Positions 43,198 to 52,538 of a DNA stretch of 64,000 bases are shown here, in pieces. Numbering within the stretch: position 1 is the stretch's first letter; every line of letters begins with the position of its first letter. The notes beneath the pieces were generated by a model. The model did no database searches and had not been told where the DNA came from. It saw only the letters and a program-made list of their open reading frames with translations. Where the stretch lies: assembly GCA_016790225.1 (NCBI GenBank), contig JAEUOZ010000023.1, forward strand, positions 21,600 to 85,599, written 5' to 3'. The stretch is from Rubrivivax sp. GTDB taxonomy: Bacteria; Pseudomonadota; Gammaproteobacteria; Burkholderiales; Burkholderiaceae. The translations under genes were made by a program, and so were the position numbers.

Positions 43198-45492
43198 TCA
43201 GGGCTTGACGCGCCAGACCTTCATCACGGCGGACTGGCGGCGCAGCGAGCGCATCACGTCGGCCAGGTGCACGCGGTCGCGCACGCTCAGCAGCAGCTGC
43301 AGCTCGGCACTGTCGCTGGCGCGCTCTTCGCCCATGTTGAGGTGCGTGATGTCGGCTTCGGCCTGGGCCACGGCCTGCGCCACCTGGGCGAGCACGCCCT
43401 TGCCGTTGTGGACCTGCACCACCACGCCGGCCTCGAAGGAACGCACGGTCTCTTCGGCCCACTCCACATGCAGCCAGCGCTCGCTGTCGCGCCCGAAGAG
43501 CTTGCGCCCCACGCGGCACTCGGCGGTGTGCACCAGCAGGCCCTCGCCGCGGCCCAGATAGCCGGCGAGGGTGTCGCCGGGGATCGGGTGGCAGCAGGTG
43601 GCCAGCCGCACCGTGGTGTCGTGGCTGCCGTCGATGAACACCGCGCCCTGCGTGGGCGCGCCATCGTCGGTGCTGAAGCGGCCCAGCGTCAGTGCCACGG
43701 CATCGGGGCGCGCGCCGCGCTCGGCCATCATCTGCGCAAGCCGCTTGGCGACGATCACCGCCACCTTGCGCCCCAGGCCGATATCCACCAGCAGCTCGTT
43801 GCGCCCGCGGTTGCCGCTGATGCGCGAGAGCTGCTGCCACAAGGCGGCCGCCGCGGCATCGCCAGGCTCCGCGCTGGGCAGCACCAGGCCCTCGGCGCGC
43901 AGGGCCTGAGCCAGCATCTGCTCGCCCAGCGCTCGCGATTCCTCGGCCTCCATGGTCTTGAGGTGGTGGCGGATCTTGGATCGGGCGCGCCCCGTGCGCA
44001 CGGAGTTCAGCCAGCCCGGGTTGGGGCGGGCGCCGGGTGCGGTGATGACTTCCACCACGTCGCCGCTGTTCAGCGCCGTGCGCAGCGGCACGGGCTCGCC
44101 GTTGACCTTGGCGGCCACGGTGTGGTCGCCCACGTCGGAGTGGATCGCATAGGCAAAGTCGATCGGCGTCGCGCCCCAGGGCAGCGCGAGGATCTTGCTC
44201 TTGGGCGTGAAGACGTAGACGGCCTCGGGGACGAGATCGAATTTCACGTGCTCCAGGAATTCGGCCGAATCGCGCGTGTCGTCCTGGATGTCCATCAGGC
44301 TCTGCAGCCACAACGCGCCCAGCTTCTGCGCATCGGCCCCCAGGGTGGCGGTGCTTTGCTGGCCCTTCGGATCGACCTTGTACATCCAGTGCGCGGCGAT
44401 GCCCTTTTCGGCCACGGCGTGCATGGCCTCGGTGCGCATCTGGAACTCCACTGCCGTGCCCAGCGGGCTGATGACCGTGGTGTGCAGGCTCTGGTAGCCG
44501 TTGGGCTTGGGGATCGCGATGTAGTCCTTGAAGCGCCCGGGCATCGGCTTGTACTGCTGGTGCAGGATGCCCAGCGACCAGTAGCAGTCCCGGACTTCGG
44601 GCACGATGACGCGAAAGCCGAAGATGTCATTCACGCTGGCGAAGCCGTCGTGCTTCTCGCGCATCTTGCGGTAGATCGAGTAGGTGGTCTTCTCGCGCCC
44701 CGAGAGCTCGACCTTGAGCTTCTGGGCGGCGAAGGCCTTCTCCACTTCCTTGCGCACCCGTTCGACGATGTCGCGGCGGTGGCCGCGGGCGCGCTCCAGC
44801 GCCTTGGCCAGCACCGCGTGGCGCCAGGGGTGCAGGTGGGCGAAGCTCAGGTCCTGCAGTTCGCGGTAGACCTGGTTCAGGCCCAGGCGGTGCGCGATGG
44901 GCGCAAAGATGTCCAGCGTCTCGCGTGCGATGCGCTGGCGCTTGTTGGGCGCCATGGCCTCCATCGTGCGCATGTTGTGCAGGCGGTCGGCCAGCTTCAC
45001 GAGGATCACGCGCACATCGCGCGACATCGCCAGCAGCATCTTGCGGAAGGACTCGGCCTGCCCTTCTTCGCGCGTGTTGAAGTGCAGCTTGTCCAGCTTG
45101 GTCAGCCCGTCCACCAGCTCGGCCGTCGGCGCACCGAAGCGCTCGATCAGCGCGGGCTTGGTGATGCCGCAGTCTTCCATCGCGTCGTGCATCAGCGCGG
45201 CCATGATGGCCTGCACGTCCATGCGCCAGGCGGCGCACAGGCCCGCCACCGCCACCGGGTGCGTGATGTAGGGCTCGCCGCTGGCGCGAAACTGCCCCAG
45301 GTGCGCCTCATCGGCAAACTTGAAGGCCTCGCGGACCAGCTTCAGATCCGATTTGCCCAGGTAGCTCAGGCGTTCGGTCAGTTCGGCAAAGCTGCTGGGC
45401 GTGGTCAGTGGCAGGGCATCGACGTCAAAGCCGAACAGCTTCAGGTTCAAGGCTGAAGGCAGCAGTTCGGCGGCGAACGATCGGATCCCCAT
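43198..45492 (-). CDS. spoT: bifunctional (p)ppGpp synthetase/hydrolase SpoT
   Basis: This encodes 764 residues. The HD hydrolase domain (about 45-200) is intact: HP at 78-79, HDAMED at 102-107 and LVKLADRLHNMRTM. The synthetase domain (about 240-380) has GREKTTYSIYRKM, and the RFKD form of the RxKD loop, which marks bifunctional enzymes rather than RelA. A TGS domain (VYVFTPKSKILALPWGATPI), a helical region and a C-terminal ACT domain (VVVQVHNGKGVLAQVAQAVA) follow. ATG 45492 lies about 60 bases after a tandem terminator array that separates it from rpoZ. Order gmk-rpoZ-spoT is typical of betaproteobacteria. Confidence 0.96.
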   Translation of the reverse strand: MGIRSFAAELLPSALNLKLFGFDVDALPLTTPSSFAELTERLSYLGKSDLKLVREAFKFADEAHLGQFRASGEPYITHPVAVAGLCAAWRMDVQAIMAALMHDAMEDCGITKPALIERFGAPTAELVDGLTKLDKLHFNTREEGQAESFRKMLLAMSRDVRVILVKLADRLHNMRTMEAMAPNKRQRIARETLDIFAPIAHRLGLNQVYRELQDLSFAHLHPWRHAVLAKALERARGHRRDIVERVRKEVEKAFAAQKLKVELSGREKTTYSIYRKMREKHDGFASVNDIFGFRVIVPEVRDCYWSLGILHQQYKPMPGRFKDYIAIPKPNGYQSLHTTVISPLGTAVEFQMRTEAMHAVAEKGIAAHWMYKVDPKGQQSTATLGADAQKLGALWLQSLMDIQDDTRDSAEFLEHVKFDLVPEAVYVFTPKSKILALPWGATPIDFAYAIHSDVGDHTVAAKVNGEPVPLRTALNSGDVVEVITAPGARPNPGWLNSVRTGRARSKIRHHLKTMEAEESRALGEQMLAQALRAEGLVLPSAEPGDAAAAALWQQLSRISGNRGRNELLVDIGLGRKVAVIVAKRLAQMMAERGARPDAVALTLGRFSTDDGAPTQGAVFIDGSHDTTVRLATCCHPIPGDTLAGYLGRGEGLLVHTAECRVGRKLFGRDSERWLHVEWAEETVRSFEAGVVVQVHNGKGVLAQVAQAVAQAEADITHLNMGEERASDSAELQLLLSVRDRVHLADVMRSLRRQSAVMKVWRVKP

Positions 45493-45551
45493 GTCTGGAA
45501 TCTAACCCGGAAACTTCATGGCCGCCGGCGTGCGGTCTGTATCGTTCCGGC

Positions 45552-45640
45552 GGGCGCCCCATGAGGCGCCAGTCTCAAGACAAAGGGCGCCCTATGGGGC
45601 GCCAATCTCAAAAGAAAAGGGCGCCCCATGAGGCGCCCTT
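45552..45640 (-). terminator. three tandem hairpin terminators between rpoZ and spoT
   Basis: Three copies of a GGGCGCC...GGCGCC hairpin recur at 33-34-base spacing (stems at 45617-45640, 45585-45603 and 45552-45570). Read on the minus strand, the first after rpoZ is AAGGGCGCC, TCATGG, GGCGCCCTT followed by TTCTTTT, a textbook intrinsic terminator. The second is followed by CTTTGTCTT and the third by no T-run. The array should strongly reduce read-through from gmk-rpoZ into spoT. Confidence 0.8.
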
Positions 45641-45686
45641 GAGCAGAAAAGCAGCCGCCTGGGCGGCCATCAAGCGTCAAAGGCCT

Positions 45687-45890
45687 TCAGATCGGCACCT
45701 TGCGCAGCATCTCGATGCCGACTTCGCCGGCGGCGATCTCGCGCAGCGCGGTCACGCCCGGCTTGTTCTTGGTCTCGATCTTCGGGGCATGGCCCTGGCT
45801 GAGCATGCGCGCCCGGTATGTGGCGGCCAGCACGAGCTGGAAGCGGTTGGGGATCCGGGTCAGGCAGTCTTCAACGGTGATGCGGGCCAT
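45687..45890 (-). CDS. rpoZ: RNA polymerase omega subunit
   Basis: This encodes 67 residues. Omega helps assemble the beta' subunit. The family pattern is complete: [50 protein letters not shown]. The length is normal for betaproteobacteria. It begins 29 bases after gmk and ends before the tandem terminator array. Confidence 0.97.
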   Translation of the reverse strand: MARITVEDCLTRIPNRFQLVLAATYRARMLSQGHAPKIETKNKPGVTALREIAAGEVGIEMLRKVPI

Positions 45891-45919
45891 GGCGGACGGT
45901 CTTTCGCAGTGCGGGGCGA

Positions 45920-46540
45920 TCAGATGAGGTTCAGCGCGGCAAAAACCTGGGAACGGTTTCGCATCTGGGCGGCGTAGCGCAGGCGCTGGGAGTGAACGAC
46001 GGTTTTCAGGTCGAAAAGCGCCGTCTCGAACAAGGCGTTGATTATAACGAAGTCGAACTGGCGCGCCTGGGCCACTTCCAGCCGGGCATTGGCCATGCGC
46101 TGCTCGATGACCTCGGGCTTGTCTTCGCCGCGGCGCTGCAGGCGCTGGCGCAGCTCTTCCCAGCTGGGCGGCAGGATGAAGATCAGCACGGCGTGCGCAA
46201 ACAGCTGCTTGATCTGGCTCGCACCTTGCCAGTCGATTTCAAGCACCACGTCCTCACCGCGGTTCAGGCGATCCTGGATGGCCTGCCGGGAGGTGCCGTA
46301 GAGATTGCCGTGGACCTCGGCCCACTCGAAGAAGTCGCCCCGCTCGATCATGCCGCGGAACGTGGGCTGATCGGTAAACCAATATTCGCGGCCGTTCTGC
46401 TCCTGCCCGCGCGGCGGGCGCGTGGTGTGCGACACCGACACCGCGAGCCGCGAATCCAGCTCCAGCAGCGCCTTGACCAGGCTGGATTTGCCCGCGCCGC
46501 TGGGCGCTGCCACACAGAACAGGTTGCCGGGGGTTTCCAT
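45920..46540 (-). CDS. gmk: guanylate kinase
   Basis: This encodes 206 residues. It phosphorylates GMP to GDP. The P-loop [10 protein letters not shown] has Lys18. The GMP-binding segment [20 protein letters not shown] and [17 protein letters not shown] [16 protein letters not shown] are standard. [14 protein letters not shown] and the lid with [14 protein letters not shown] complete the fold. It is the first gene of gmk-rpoZ and supplies the GDP pool next to spoT. Confidence 0.97.
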   Translation of the reverse strand: METPGNLFCVAAPSGAGKSSLVKALLELDSRLAVSVSHTTRPPRGQEQNGREYWFTDQPTFRGMIERGDFFEWAEVHGNLYGTSRQAIQDRLNRGEDVVLEIDWQGASQIKQLFAHAVLIFILPPSWEELRQRLQRRGEDKPEVIEQRMANARLEVAQARQFDFVIINALFETALFDLKTVVHSQRLRYAAQMRNRSQVFAALNLI

Positions 46541-46568
46541 GCCCCGGCATTCTACGAAGACCGCTCAT

Positions 46569-46916
46569 TCAGCGCATCGCCAGCACAGGCTGGGCCACGG
46601 TGGCGCGCACCGGCGTGCCCGGCAGGTAGCTCTGGGCTTCCACGTTCAGTGCCTTCAGCTCGCCGCTGGCCAGGGCCTCGCGCGTTTCAGCGATCACGGC
46701 GGCGCGGGTCTTGACGATGCGGAACTGCGGCACGCGGACGTAGTCGGCCTCGGAGACCAGCAGCTGGCCGGCATCGCGGGCCTGGACGACTTCGGCCAGC
46801 ACCTCGGCGCGCGTCTTGGTGGAGACGAAGCTGCTGTTGTCCAGCGTGGCTTCAGACGCAAAGGCCGAACCGGCGACGGACATCATGAGGGCGGCGATCA
46901 GGGTACGGGTGTTCAT
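46569..46916 (-). CDS. DUF4148-type exported protein
   Basis: This encodes 115 residues from ATG 46916, chosen because GGAG stands six bases upstream and a signal peptide follows directly (MNTRTLIAALMMSVAGSAFA, cleavage after AFA). The mature part has the DUF4148 pattern: KTRAEVLAEVVQARDAGQL, DYVRVPQFRIVKTRAAVIAE and TREALASGELKALNVEAQSY. DUF4148 proteins are small periplasmic proteins common in Burkholderiales with no known function. It is divergent from the two-component system (183 bases apart), so the shared region may control both. Confidence 0.85.
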   Translation of the reverse strand: MNTRTLIAALMMSVAGSAFASEATLDNSSFVSTKTRAEVLAEVVQARDAGQLLVSEADYVRVPQFRIVKTRAAVIAETREALASGELKALNVEAQSYLPGTPVRATVAQPVLAMR

Positions 46917-47048
46917 GAAAAGCTCCAGTGCATTCAAGGGGTTGAGGTTCAAGCCCAGTGGCCGGCGGCGGCCTGTCTGGGTGGGCCGCATCGCTGCAAC
47001 CACAGAACGAACTGTGGCCAGCGCAACCCAGCGGGGACGGACACGGAG

Positions 47049-47064
47049 ATGACAAATTCGTAAT
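47049..47064 (+). promoter_or_regulatory. candidate CusR/IrlR-type operator
   Basis: ATGACAAATTCGTAAT is an imperfect palindrome (ATGACAAA / TTCGTAAT, six of eight positions matching). It resembles the ATGACAAnnTTGTAAT-type boxes bound by heavy-metal response regulators. It stands 36 bases before the regulator gene and could be an autoregulatory site, also reaching the divergent DUF4148 gene. Confidence 0.5.
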
Positions 47065-47099
47065 CACGCGAAGCTCGCCGCGGAGCCAGAATTCACCCC

Positions 47100-47783
47100 A
47101 TGCGACTCCTGGTGATCGAAGACGAAGTCAAGCTCGCGCAGTACCTGCACAAGGGCCTGAGCGAGAACGGCCATGTCGTGGACGTGGCGCACGATGGCAT
47201 CGAGGGCCGGCGCCTGGCCACGGGCGGCGAGTACGACCTGGTCCTGCTCGATCTGATGCTGCCCGGCGTGGATGGCTTCGGCGTTCTGCAGGCGATGCGC
47301 CACGAGGGCCGCCGCACGCCGGTGCTGATGCTGACCGCGCGCGACAAGGTGGAAGACCGCGTGCGCGGCCTGGAGCAGGGCGCCGATGACTACCTGGTCA
47401 AGCCCTTCGCCTTCTCCGAACTGCTGGCGCGCATCGGCGCGCTGGGCCGGCGCGGCGCGCCCACGGCCGCCGCGCCCACGCAGCTGAAGCTGGCCGACCT
47501 GGAGATCGATCTGGTCAGCCGGCGCGCCCTGCGCGCCCAGCACCGCCTGGACCTGACGGCCAAGGAATTCAACCTGCTGGCGCTGCTGCTGCGCCGCCGC
47601 GGGCAGATCCTGTCGCGCACCACCCTGGCCGAGCAGGTGTGGGACATGAACTTCGACAGCGACACCAACGTGGTCGAGGTGGCCGTGCGCCGCCTGCGCA
47701 GCAAGCTGGACGACCCGTTCGAGCACAAGCTGCTGCACACCGTGCGCGGCATGGGCTATGTGCTGGAGGATCGCGCACCGTGA
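47100..47783 (+). CDS. OmpR-family response regulator, heavy-metal type
   Basis: This encodes 227 residues. The receiver domain has the acidic pair EDE at 7-9, phospho-acceptor Asp51 in LLDLMLPG, Thr79 in MLTAR and Lys101 in YLVKPF. The C-terminal winged helix (about 130-222) has [39 protein letters not shown] and [12 protein letters not shown]. The [11 protein letters not shown] segment is typical of CusR/CopR/IrlR regulators. The stop codon overlaps the kinase start (GTGA). No copper or silver efflux genes are adjacent, so the signal remains open. Confidence 0.9.
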   Translation: MRLLVIEDEVKLAQYLHKGLSENGHVVDVAHDGIEGRRLATGGEYDLVLLDLMLPGVDGFGVLQAMRHEGRRTPVLMLTARDKVEDRVRGLEQGADDYLVKPFAFSELLARIGALGRRGAPTAAAPTQLKLADLEIDLVSRRALRAQHRLDLTAKEFNLLALLLRRRGQILSRTTLAEQVWDMNFDSDTNVVEVAVRRLRSKLDDPFEHKLLHTVRGMGYVLEDRAP

Positions 47784-49294
47784 ATTCGACCGTTGGACAA
47801 GCCGCCTGGCCGCCCGCCGGCGCTGCGGCAGACGCGGCAACGCCGCCGGGCGGTGCTGCGCAGACGCAGGCGCAGGCCGCGCAGGGCGTGAACCCGGCCG
47901 AAGGCGCCCAGCCTTGCCGCACGCCGGTGATCTGCTCGCACGCGATCAGCACGCGCCTGTCGCAGAAGCTGGCACTGGTGACCATGGTGGTGCTGGGCCT
48001 GCTGTCCTTCACCTCCTGGATGTCGGTGGGCATGCTCATCAAGGAGCGCAATCAGGAAGACCTGGCCCTGCGCAGCCAGCTGGTCGCCGACATCCTGGCG
48101 CTGGAAGCCCGCCGGGGTGGTGAAACGGCGGTCCTGGCGCGGCTGCGCGCCGATGTGCCGATGCGGGCCAACAGCCAGCTGCAGGTCTGGCGGCCGGATG
48201 GCACGATGCTGTACGCCGATCCCTACAACCCCCGCCTGGCCGATTCCGCGCACCAGCGCTCGCAGGATTTCAGGATCGGCGCGGCAGAACTGCCGGGCGG
48301 CGAGCTGAAGGCGCGCTATACGGTCGATTTCAGCGCCGATGCGGCGATGGGCGAGCGCTGGGCCTGGGTGCTGATCAGCGTCACGCTGCTGGCGGGCGCG
48401 GTCGTCGCGCTGGGCAGTTTCTGGCACGTGCGGCGCGCGCTGCGCCCGCTGAAGGACCTGGCCGCGCAGACCCGCGCGATCTCGCCGCAGAGCCTGCACC
48501 AGCGCCTGTCCCTGGCCGATCCGGGCGAAGAGCTGCGGCCCTGGATCGACCAGTTCAACGCCCTGATGGAGCGCCTGGAGCGCGCCTACGCGCAGCTGGA
48601 AGGCTTCAATGCGGATGTGGCCCACGAATTGCGCACCCCGCTGGCCAACCTGATCGGCGAGACCGAGCTCGCGCTCTCGCGCGAGCGCACGCCGCAGGCG
48701 CTGCGCGACACGCTGGTGTCCAACCTGGAAGAGATGCAGCGCCTGTCCGGCATGGTCAACGACATGCTCTTCCTGGCCAGTGCCGACCGCGGCGCCGCGG
48801 CCCGGCGCGGCGCACCGCTGAGCCTGGCCGAGCTGGCGCGCCAGGTCTGCGAGTTCCATGAGGCGCCGCTGGAGGACGCCGGGCTGCGGCTGCGCATCCA
48901 GGGTGACGCCCGGGTGGCGGTTGACGAGCCTCTGGTCAAGCGCGCGCTGTCCAACCTGCTGGGCAATGCGGCGCGCTATGCCGATCGCGGCAGCACGGTG
49001 ATCGTGCACATCGCCGCACCCGCGGCGGGGCCGCAAGGGGCCGAGATCGAGGTGGCCGTCATCAACCAGGGTGAACCCATTGCGCCGCAGCAGCTGCCGC
49101 GGCTGTTCGATCGCTTCTTCCGCGGCGACAGCTCCCGCAACTGCCCCAACCAGCAACATCATGGCCTGGGCCTGGCCATCGTGGCCGCCATCGCCCGCAT
49201 GCATGCCGGCCGCACTGTGGCCGAGTGCCACGCCGGGCAGACGCGCGTGGGCTTCACGCTCGCGGCCGAAACAGGCGCGCCGACGGCTGCCTGA
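47780..49294 (+). CDS. heavy-metal-type sensor histidine kinase
   Basis: This encodes 504 residues from GTG 47780 (GTGA overlap with the regulator). An Ala/Gln/Pro-rich N-terminal tail of ~55 residues is odd for the family. The first transmembrane helix spans ~63-82 and the second ~200-220 ([20 protein letters not shown]), enclosing a periplasmic sensor of ~115 residues. HAMP follows, then the dimerisation helix with [15 protein letters not shown] (His282), N box [15 protein letters not shown] and G box [16 protein letters not shown]. The layout is CusS-like. It probably senses an envelope signal and phosphorylates its upstream partner. Confidence 0.88.
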   Translation: MNSTVGQAAWPPAGAAADAATPPGGAAQTQAQAAQGVNPAEGAQPCRTPVICSHAISTRLSQKLALVTMVVLGLLSFTSWMSVGMLIKERNQEDLALRSQLVADILALEARRGGETAVLARLRADVPMRANSQLQVWRPDGTMLYADPYNPRLADSAHQRSQDFRIGAAELPGGELKARYTVDFSADAAMGERWAWVLISVTLLAGAVVALGSFWHVRRALRPLKDLAAQTRAISPQSLHQRLSLADPGEELRPWIDQFNALMERLERAYAQLEGFNADVAHELRTPLANLIGETELALSRERTPQALRDTLVSNLEEMQRLSGMVNDMLFLASADRGAAARRGAPLSLAELARQVCEFHEAPLEDAGLRLRIQGDARVAVDEPLVKRALSNLLGNAARYADRGSTVIVHIAAPAAGPQGAEIEVAVINQGEPIAPQQLPRLFDRFFRGDSSRNCPNQQHHGLGLAIVAAIARMHAGRTVAECHAGQTRVGFTLAAETGAPTAA

Positions 49295-49442
49295 GCCCGT
49301 GCGGCCATGCCGGCCTGCCGGCCCAGGCCACGCTGCCTTGTCGGCCTCTGCCGGGGCGTCAAGATGACGAGCCTTGCCAGACCCGATGCCTTGCGGGGCG
49401 CTGGCCCTGCGTTTCACGATCTCTCGTCATTCAGGAACCCCC

Positions 49443-50531
49443 ATGCCCAATACCCGTGCAGCCAATGCCGTGCGCCTGGAGTTTGCGCCCGATTCGCTGG
49501 TGAAGACCAATCTCTCCGGCGCCGCCTTCTCGGGCGACTGGCTCTGGGTGGCCGGCGACGAGGCCTGCGGCATCGACCGCCTGAAGAGGCTGGCGCCTCT
49601 GGGTTCGGAGTCGCTGCGCTTCGGCGAGGTGCGCGACTTTGCCTTGGCCGATCTGCTGGATCTGCCGGGGGCACCCGAGGACGAAGCGGATCTGGAAGGC
49701 ATGGCCGTGAGCGATGGCTGGCTGTGGGTGGTGGGCTCGCACGGCTTCAAGCGCAAGAACGCGCGGCCGGGTCTGGATCACGCCAGCAATGCCAGGCGCC
49801 TGTCCAAGGTGGCGCTGGACAGCAACCGGCGCCTGCTGGCCTGCCTGCCCATCGAGCCCGATCAAGACGGCGCCCCCTGCCTGGTGCGCGAGGCCAAGGA
49901 CGGCCGGCGCGCGCGGCGCCTGAAGGGCGATGCCCGGCACAACCTGCTCACGCGCGCCCTGGCCGACGATCCTCACTTCGGCCCCTACGTGGACCTGCCC
50001 GGCAAGGACAACGGCTTCGATATCGAAGGCCTGGCCGTGGATGGCCAGCGCCTGCTGCTGGGCCTGCGCGGCCCGGTGCTGCGCGGCTGGACGGCCCTGC
50101 TCGAGGTGGCGGTGGAGGCGCGCAACGATCACCTGCGACTGGTGCCGCTGGACGAGCAGGGCACGCTGGTCTACAAGCACTTCCTGCAGCTCGATGGCCT
50201 GGGCATCCGGGACCTGCATTTTTCCGGCGACGATCTCTACATCCTGGCCGGGCCGACCATGGTGCTCAACGGCGAGATCCGCGTCTTCAAGTGGCCTCAG
50301 GCGCGCCAGGCGATGCAGGCCAACCGCGAACCCGCGCGCTTCGAATCCGCGCTGACGGAATCCGTCTCCTTGCCGCATGGCCGAGGCACCAACCGCGCCG
50401 AGGCGATCTGCGATCTGCCGCCGGAACTGGCGGGCAGCAAGCCGCGCTGGCTGGTGCTGTATGACGCGCCGGGCGAGGACCGCCGGGAAGGCGAGCACAC
50501 CGTCTTCGGCGATCTGCTGCGGCATGAGTGA
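49443..50531 (+). CDS. DUF3616-family protein
   Basis: This encodes 362 residues from ATG 49443, with no clear ribosome binding site. It has no signal peptide. The sequence is beta-propeller-like, with repeated W/GLAVDG-type strands: GDWLWVAGDEACGIDRLKRL, DLEGMAVSDGWLWVVGSHG, GFDIEGLAVDGQRLLLGLRG, RDLHFSGDDLYILAGPTM. These blocks match DUF3616, whose function is unknown. The gene overlaps the lipid kinase start by one base, so the two are probably co-transcribed. Confidence 0.82.
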   Translation: MPNTRAANAVRLEFAPDSLVKTNLSGAAFSGDWLWVAGDEACGIDRLKRLAPLGSESLRFGEVRDFALADLLDLPGAPEDEADLEGMAVSDGWLWVVGSHGFKRKNARPGLDHASNARRLSKVALDSNRRLLACLPIEPDQDGAPCLVREAKDGRRARRLKGDARHNLLTRALADDPHFGPYVDLPGKDNGFDIEGLAVDGQRLLLGLRGPVLRGWTALLEVAVEARNDHLRLVPLDEQGTLVYKHFLQLDGLGIRDLHFSGDDLYILAGPTMVLNGEIRVFKWPQARQAMQANREPARFESALTESVSLPHGRGTNRAEAICDLPPELAGSKPRWLVLYDAPGEDRREGEHTVFGDLLRHE

Positions 50532-51568
50532 TGCGGCCTGGCAAGGCATTGCTGGCAGCAAGCCCCGCGCCGGACACGCACTGGCCCGCACCGCCGCTGG
50601 ATCGGGACGAGCCGCTGCTGTTTGTCATCAACGCCGGTGCCGGGGCCTTTGAGGTCGAGGCCAAGGGGGCGGTGATCGAAGCTGCGCTGGCTGAGCGCGG
50701 GCGCCGCGGTGAGCTGCGCGTGTGCCGCCCCGACGAGCTGGCCCGCGTCTCCGCCGCGGCCGCCGCCCAGGCCGTCGCCCGGCGCAGCGCAGTGGTCGCC
50801 GTCGGCGGTGATGGCAGCCTGAACACCGTGGCCCAGGCGGCCCATGCGGCCGGGTGTGCCATGGGCGTCATCCCCTACGGCACCTTCAACTACTTTGCCC
50901 GCACGCACGGCATTCCCACCGAGCCTGAGCAGGCCGCGCGCTGGGTGCTGGATGCGCAGCCGCAGCCCGTGCAGGTGGCGGCCATCAACCAGCGTGTCTT
51001 TCTCGTCAATGCGAGCCTGGGCATCTACCCCGAGCTGCTGCAGGATCGCGAGGCCTTCAAGCGCCGCTTCGGCCGCAGCCGCTGGGTGGCCTTTGTGGCG
51101 GCCTGCTCCACGCTGCTGCGCGCCCAGCGCCGCCTGCGCCTGCACATCGAACTGGGCGACCGCGTGCGCGACGTGCAGACCCTCACGCTCTTCATCGGCA
51201 ACAACCGGCTGCAGCTGCAGCAGTTCGGCGCCGAGCCGGAAGATACGGTGGCCGGCACGCCGGGCGCGGGCAGCATGGCCGCCGTCATGCTGCGTCCCAT
51301 CGGCACCTGGTCGATGATCGGTCTGCTGATGCACGGCGCCATGGGCCGGCTGGGCGAGGCCGCGGGCGTCGAAGGCATCGAGTTCCAGCACATGGTCGTG
51401 CGGCCCCGGCTGCCGGTGGGCCGACACGAGGTGACGGTGGCCTACGACGGTGAAGTCGCCACGATGCGTTCGCCGATCGACATCCGTGTGCTGGCGCGCC
51501 CCTTGTTCCTGCTGCAGGCCGCCACGGTGCTCGCGCTGCAGCCCGAGCCGCGGGAGGCCGTGGCTTGA
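50531..51568 (+). CDS. diacylglycerol-kinase-family lipid kinase
   Basis: This encodes 345 residues from ATG 50531 (TGATG overlap with the DUF3616 stop; GTG 50528 is an alternative). The catalytic domain has FVINAGAGAF near 31-40 and the signature VAVGGDGSLNTVAQ (GGDGS at 92-96). The GTFNYFART block follows. It belongs with YegS/DgkB-like soluble lipid kinases that act on diacylglycerol or related lipids at the inner leaflet. A C-terminal hydrophobic stretch (LFLLQAATVLALQ) could help membrane contact. The natural substrate cannot be read from the sequence. Confidence 0.88.
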   Translation: MRPGKALLAASPAPDTHWPAPPLDRDEPLLFVINAGAGAFEVEAKGAVIEAALAERGRRGELRVCRPDELARVSAAAAAQAVARRSAVVAVGGDGSLNTVAQAAHAAGCAMGVIPYGTFNYFARTHGIPTEPEQAARWVLDAQPQPVQVAAINQRVFLVNASLGIYPELLQDREAFKRRFGRSRWVAFVAACSTLLRAQRRLRLHIELGDRVRDVQTLTLFIGNNRLQLQQFGAEPEDTVAGTPGAGSMAAVMLRPIGTWSMIGLLMHGAMGRLGEAAGVEGIEFQHMVVRPRLPVGRHEVTVAYDGEVATMRSPIDIRVLARPLFLLQAATVLALQPEPREAVA

Positions 51569-51626
51569 GCGCGCCGGGCCGATCCCTAGCGCTCATCCCG
51601 CAGCCTGCAGGGCGGAGGGAAGTCCA
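51566..51626 (+). promoter_or_regulatory. intergenic element copy A before the metallophosphoesterase
   Basis: The block begins at the lipid-kinase stop codon and ends at the next GTG start. It shares TGAGCGCGCCGGGCCG, then TCCC and ATCCCGC at the same spacing, and a GGAGG eight bases before GTG, with the block at 62576-62636. The two can be aligned without gaps. Confidence 0.7.
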
Positions 51627-52454
51627 GTGAGCGTCCTGCTGCAGATCTCCGACACGCACTTCGGTACCGAGCAGCCGCCGGTGGTCGAAGCGCTGGTGGC
51701 GCTTGCGGCGGCTCAGCGGCCGGATCTGGTGGTGCTGTCGGGCGACATCACGCAGCGGGCGCGCCCGGCGCAGTTTCGCGCGGCCAAGGCCTTTGTGGAC
51801 CGCCTGGGCGCGCCCGTGCTGGCGATTCCCGGCAACCACGACATCGCCTTGTTCGACCTCTGGTCGCGCTTCACGCAGCCCTATGCGCGTTACGCGGCGG
51901 CCTTTGGCGGCGAACTCGAGCCGGTGCACACGACGGCTGAACTGCTGGTCATCGGCGTGAAGACCACCCGGCGCTGGCGCCACAAGCACGGCGAGGTCTC
52001 AGAAACCCAGATCGCGCGCGTGGCGCAGCGCCTGCGCGCTGCCAGCCCCGCGCAGCTGCGCGTGGTCGTGGTGCACCAGCCGCTGGCCGTGACGCAGGCG
52101 CGGGACCAGGTCAACCTGCTGCGCGGCCACGATGAAGCCGCCCGGCGCTGGGCCGAAGCCGGGGCCGATGTGGTGATGGGCGGTCACATCCACCTGCCTT
52201 TCACGCAGGCCCTGCCCGGATTGACCCGCCGGCTGTGCGTGGTGCAGGCCGGCACCGCGGTCTCTTCACGCATCCGTCCCGGAGTGCCTAACTCCGTGAA
52301 TCTGCTGCGCTGGGACGCGCGGGCAGCACTGGAAACCGGGGCCACAGCGCCCTGCCTGATCGAGCAATGGGACTATGCGGAACCGCAACAGGCCTTCGCG
52401 CGGGCTGCCGTGACCTCGGTGCTGCCGGAACGGGCCAGGATCGGGCCAAGCTGA
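51627..52454 (+). CDS. calcineurin-like metallophosphoesterase
   Basis: This encodes 275 residues. GTG 51627 is chosen because GGAGG lies eight bases upstream and the frame starts directly with the first motif. The five metal-site motifs are present: ISDTHF (Asp9, His11), VVLSGDITQ (Asp40), IPGNHD (69-72), VVVHQPL and VMGGHIHLPF. It belongs with class III cyclic-nucleotide or lipid phosphohydrolase-type proteins. The substrate is unknown. It is third in a row after the DUF3616 protein and lipid kinase, so a lipid-turnover role is a reasonable guess. Confidence 0.9.
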   Translation: MSVLLQISDTHFGTEQPPVVEALVALAAAQRPDLVVLSGDITQRARPAQFRAAKAFVDRLGAPVLAIPGNHDIALFDLWSRFTQPYARYAAAFGGELEPVHTTAELLVIGVKTTRRWRHKHGEVSETQIARVAQRLRAASPAQLRVVVVHQPLAVTQARDQVNLLRGHDEAARRWAEAGADVVMGGHIHLPFTQALPGLTRRLCVVQAGTAVSSRIRPGVPNSVNLLRWDARAALETGATAPCLIEQWDYAEPQQAFARAAVTSVLPERARIGPS

Positions 52455-52538
52455 GCCGCAAATGGGCGCCTCAGTCCGGTAGCGGCTGCCTGTCTTCAGC
52501 CACCCTGGCGCAGGGGCCACCGGCGTGCCGCTGGGGGC

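Noticed and set aside
51566..51640. Cobalamin riboswitch suggested by GGAGGGAAGTCCAGTGA
   Set aside because: The GCAACTG-type B12 box and the long upstream fold are missing, and the second copy at 62576 lacks the GGGAA part. The shared element is better treated as something else.
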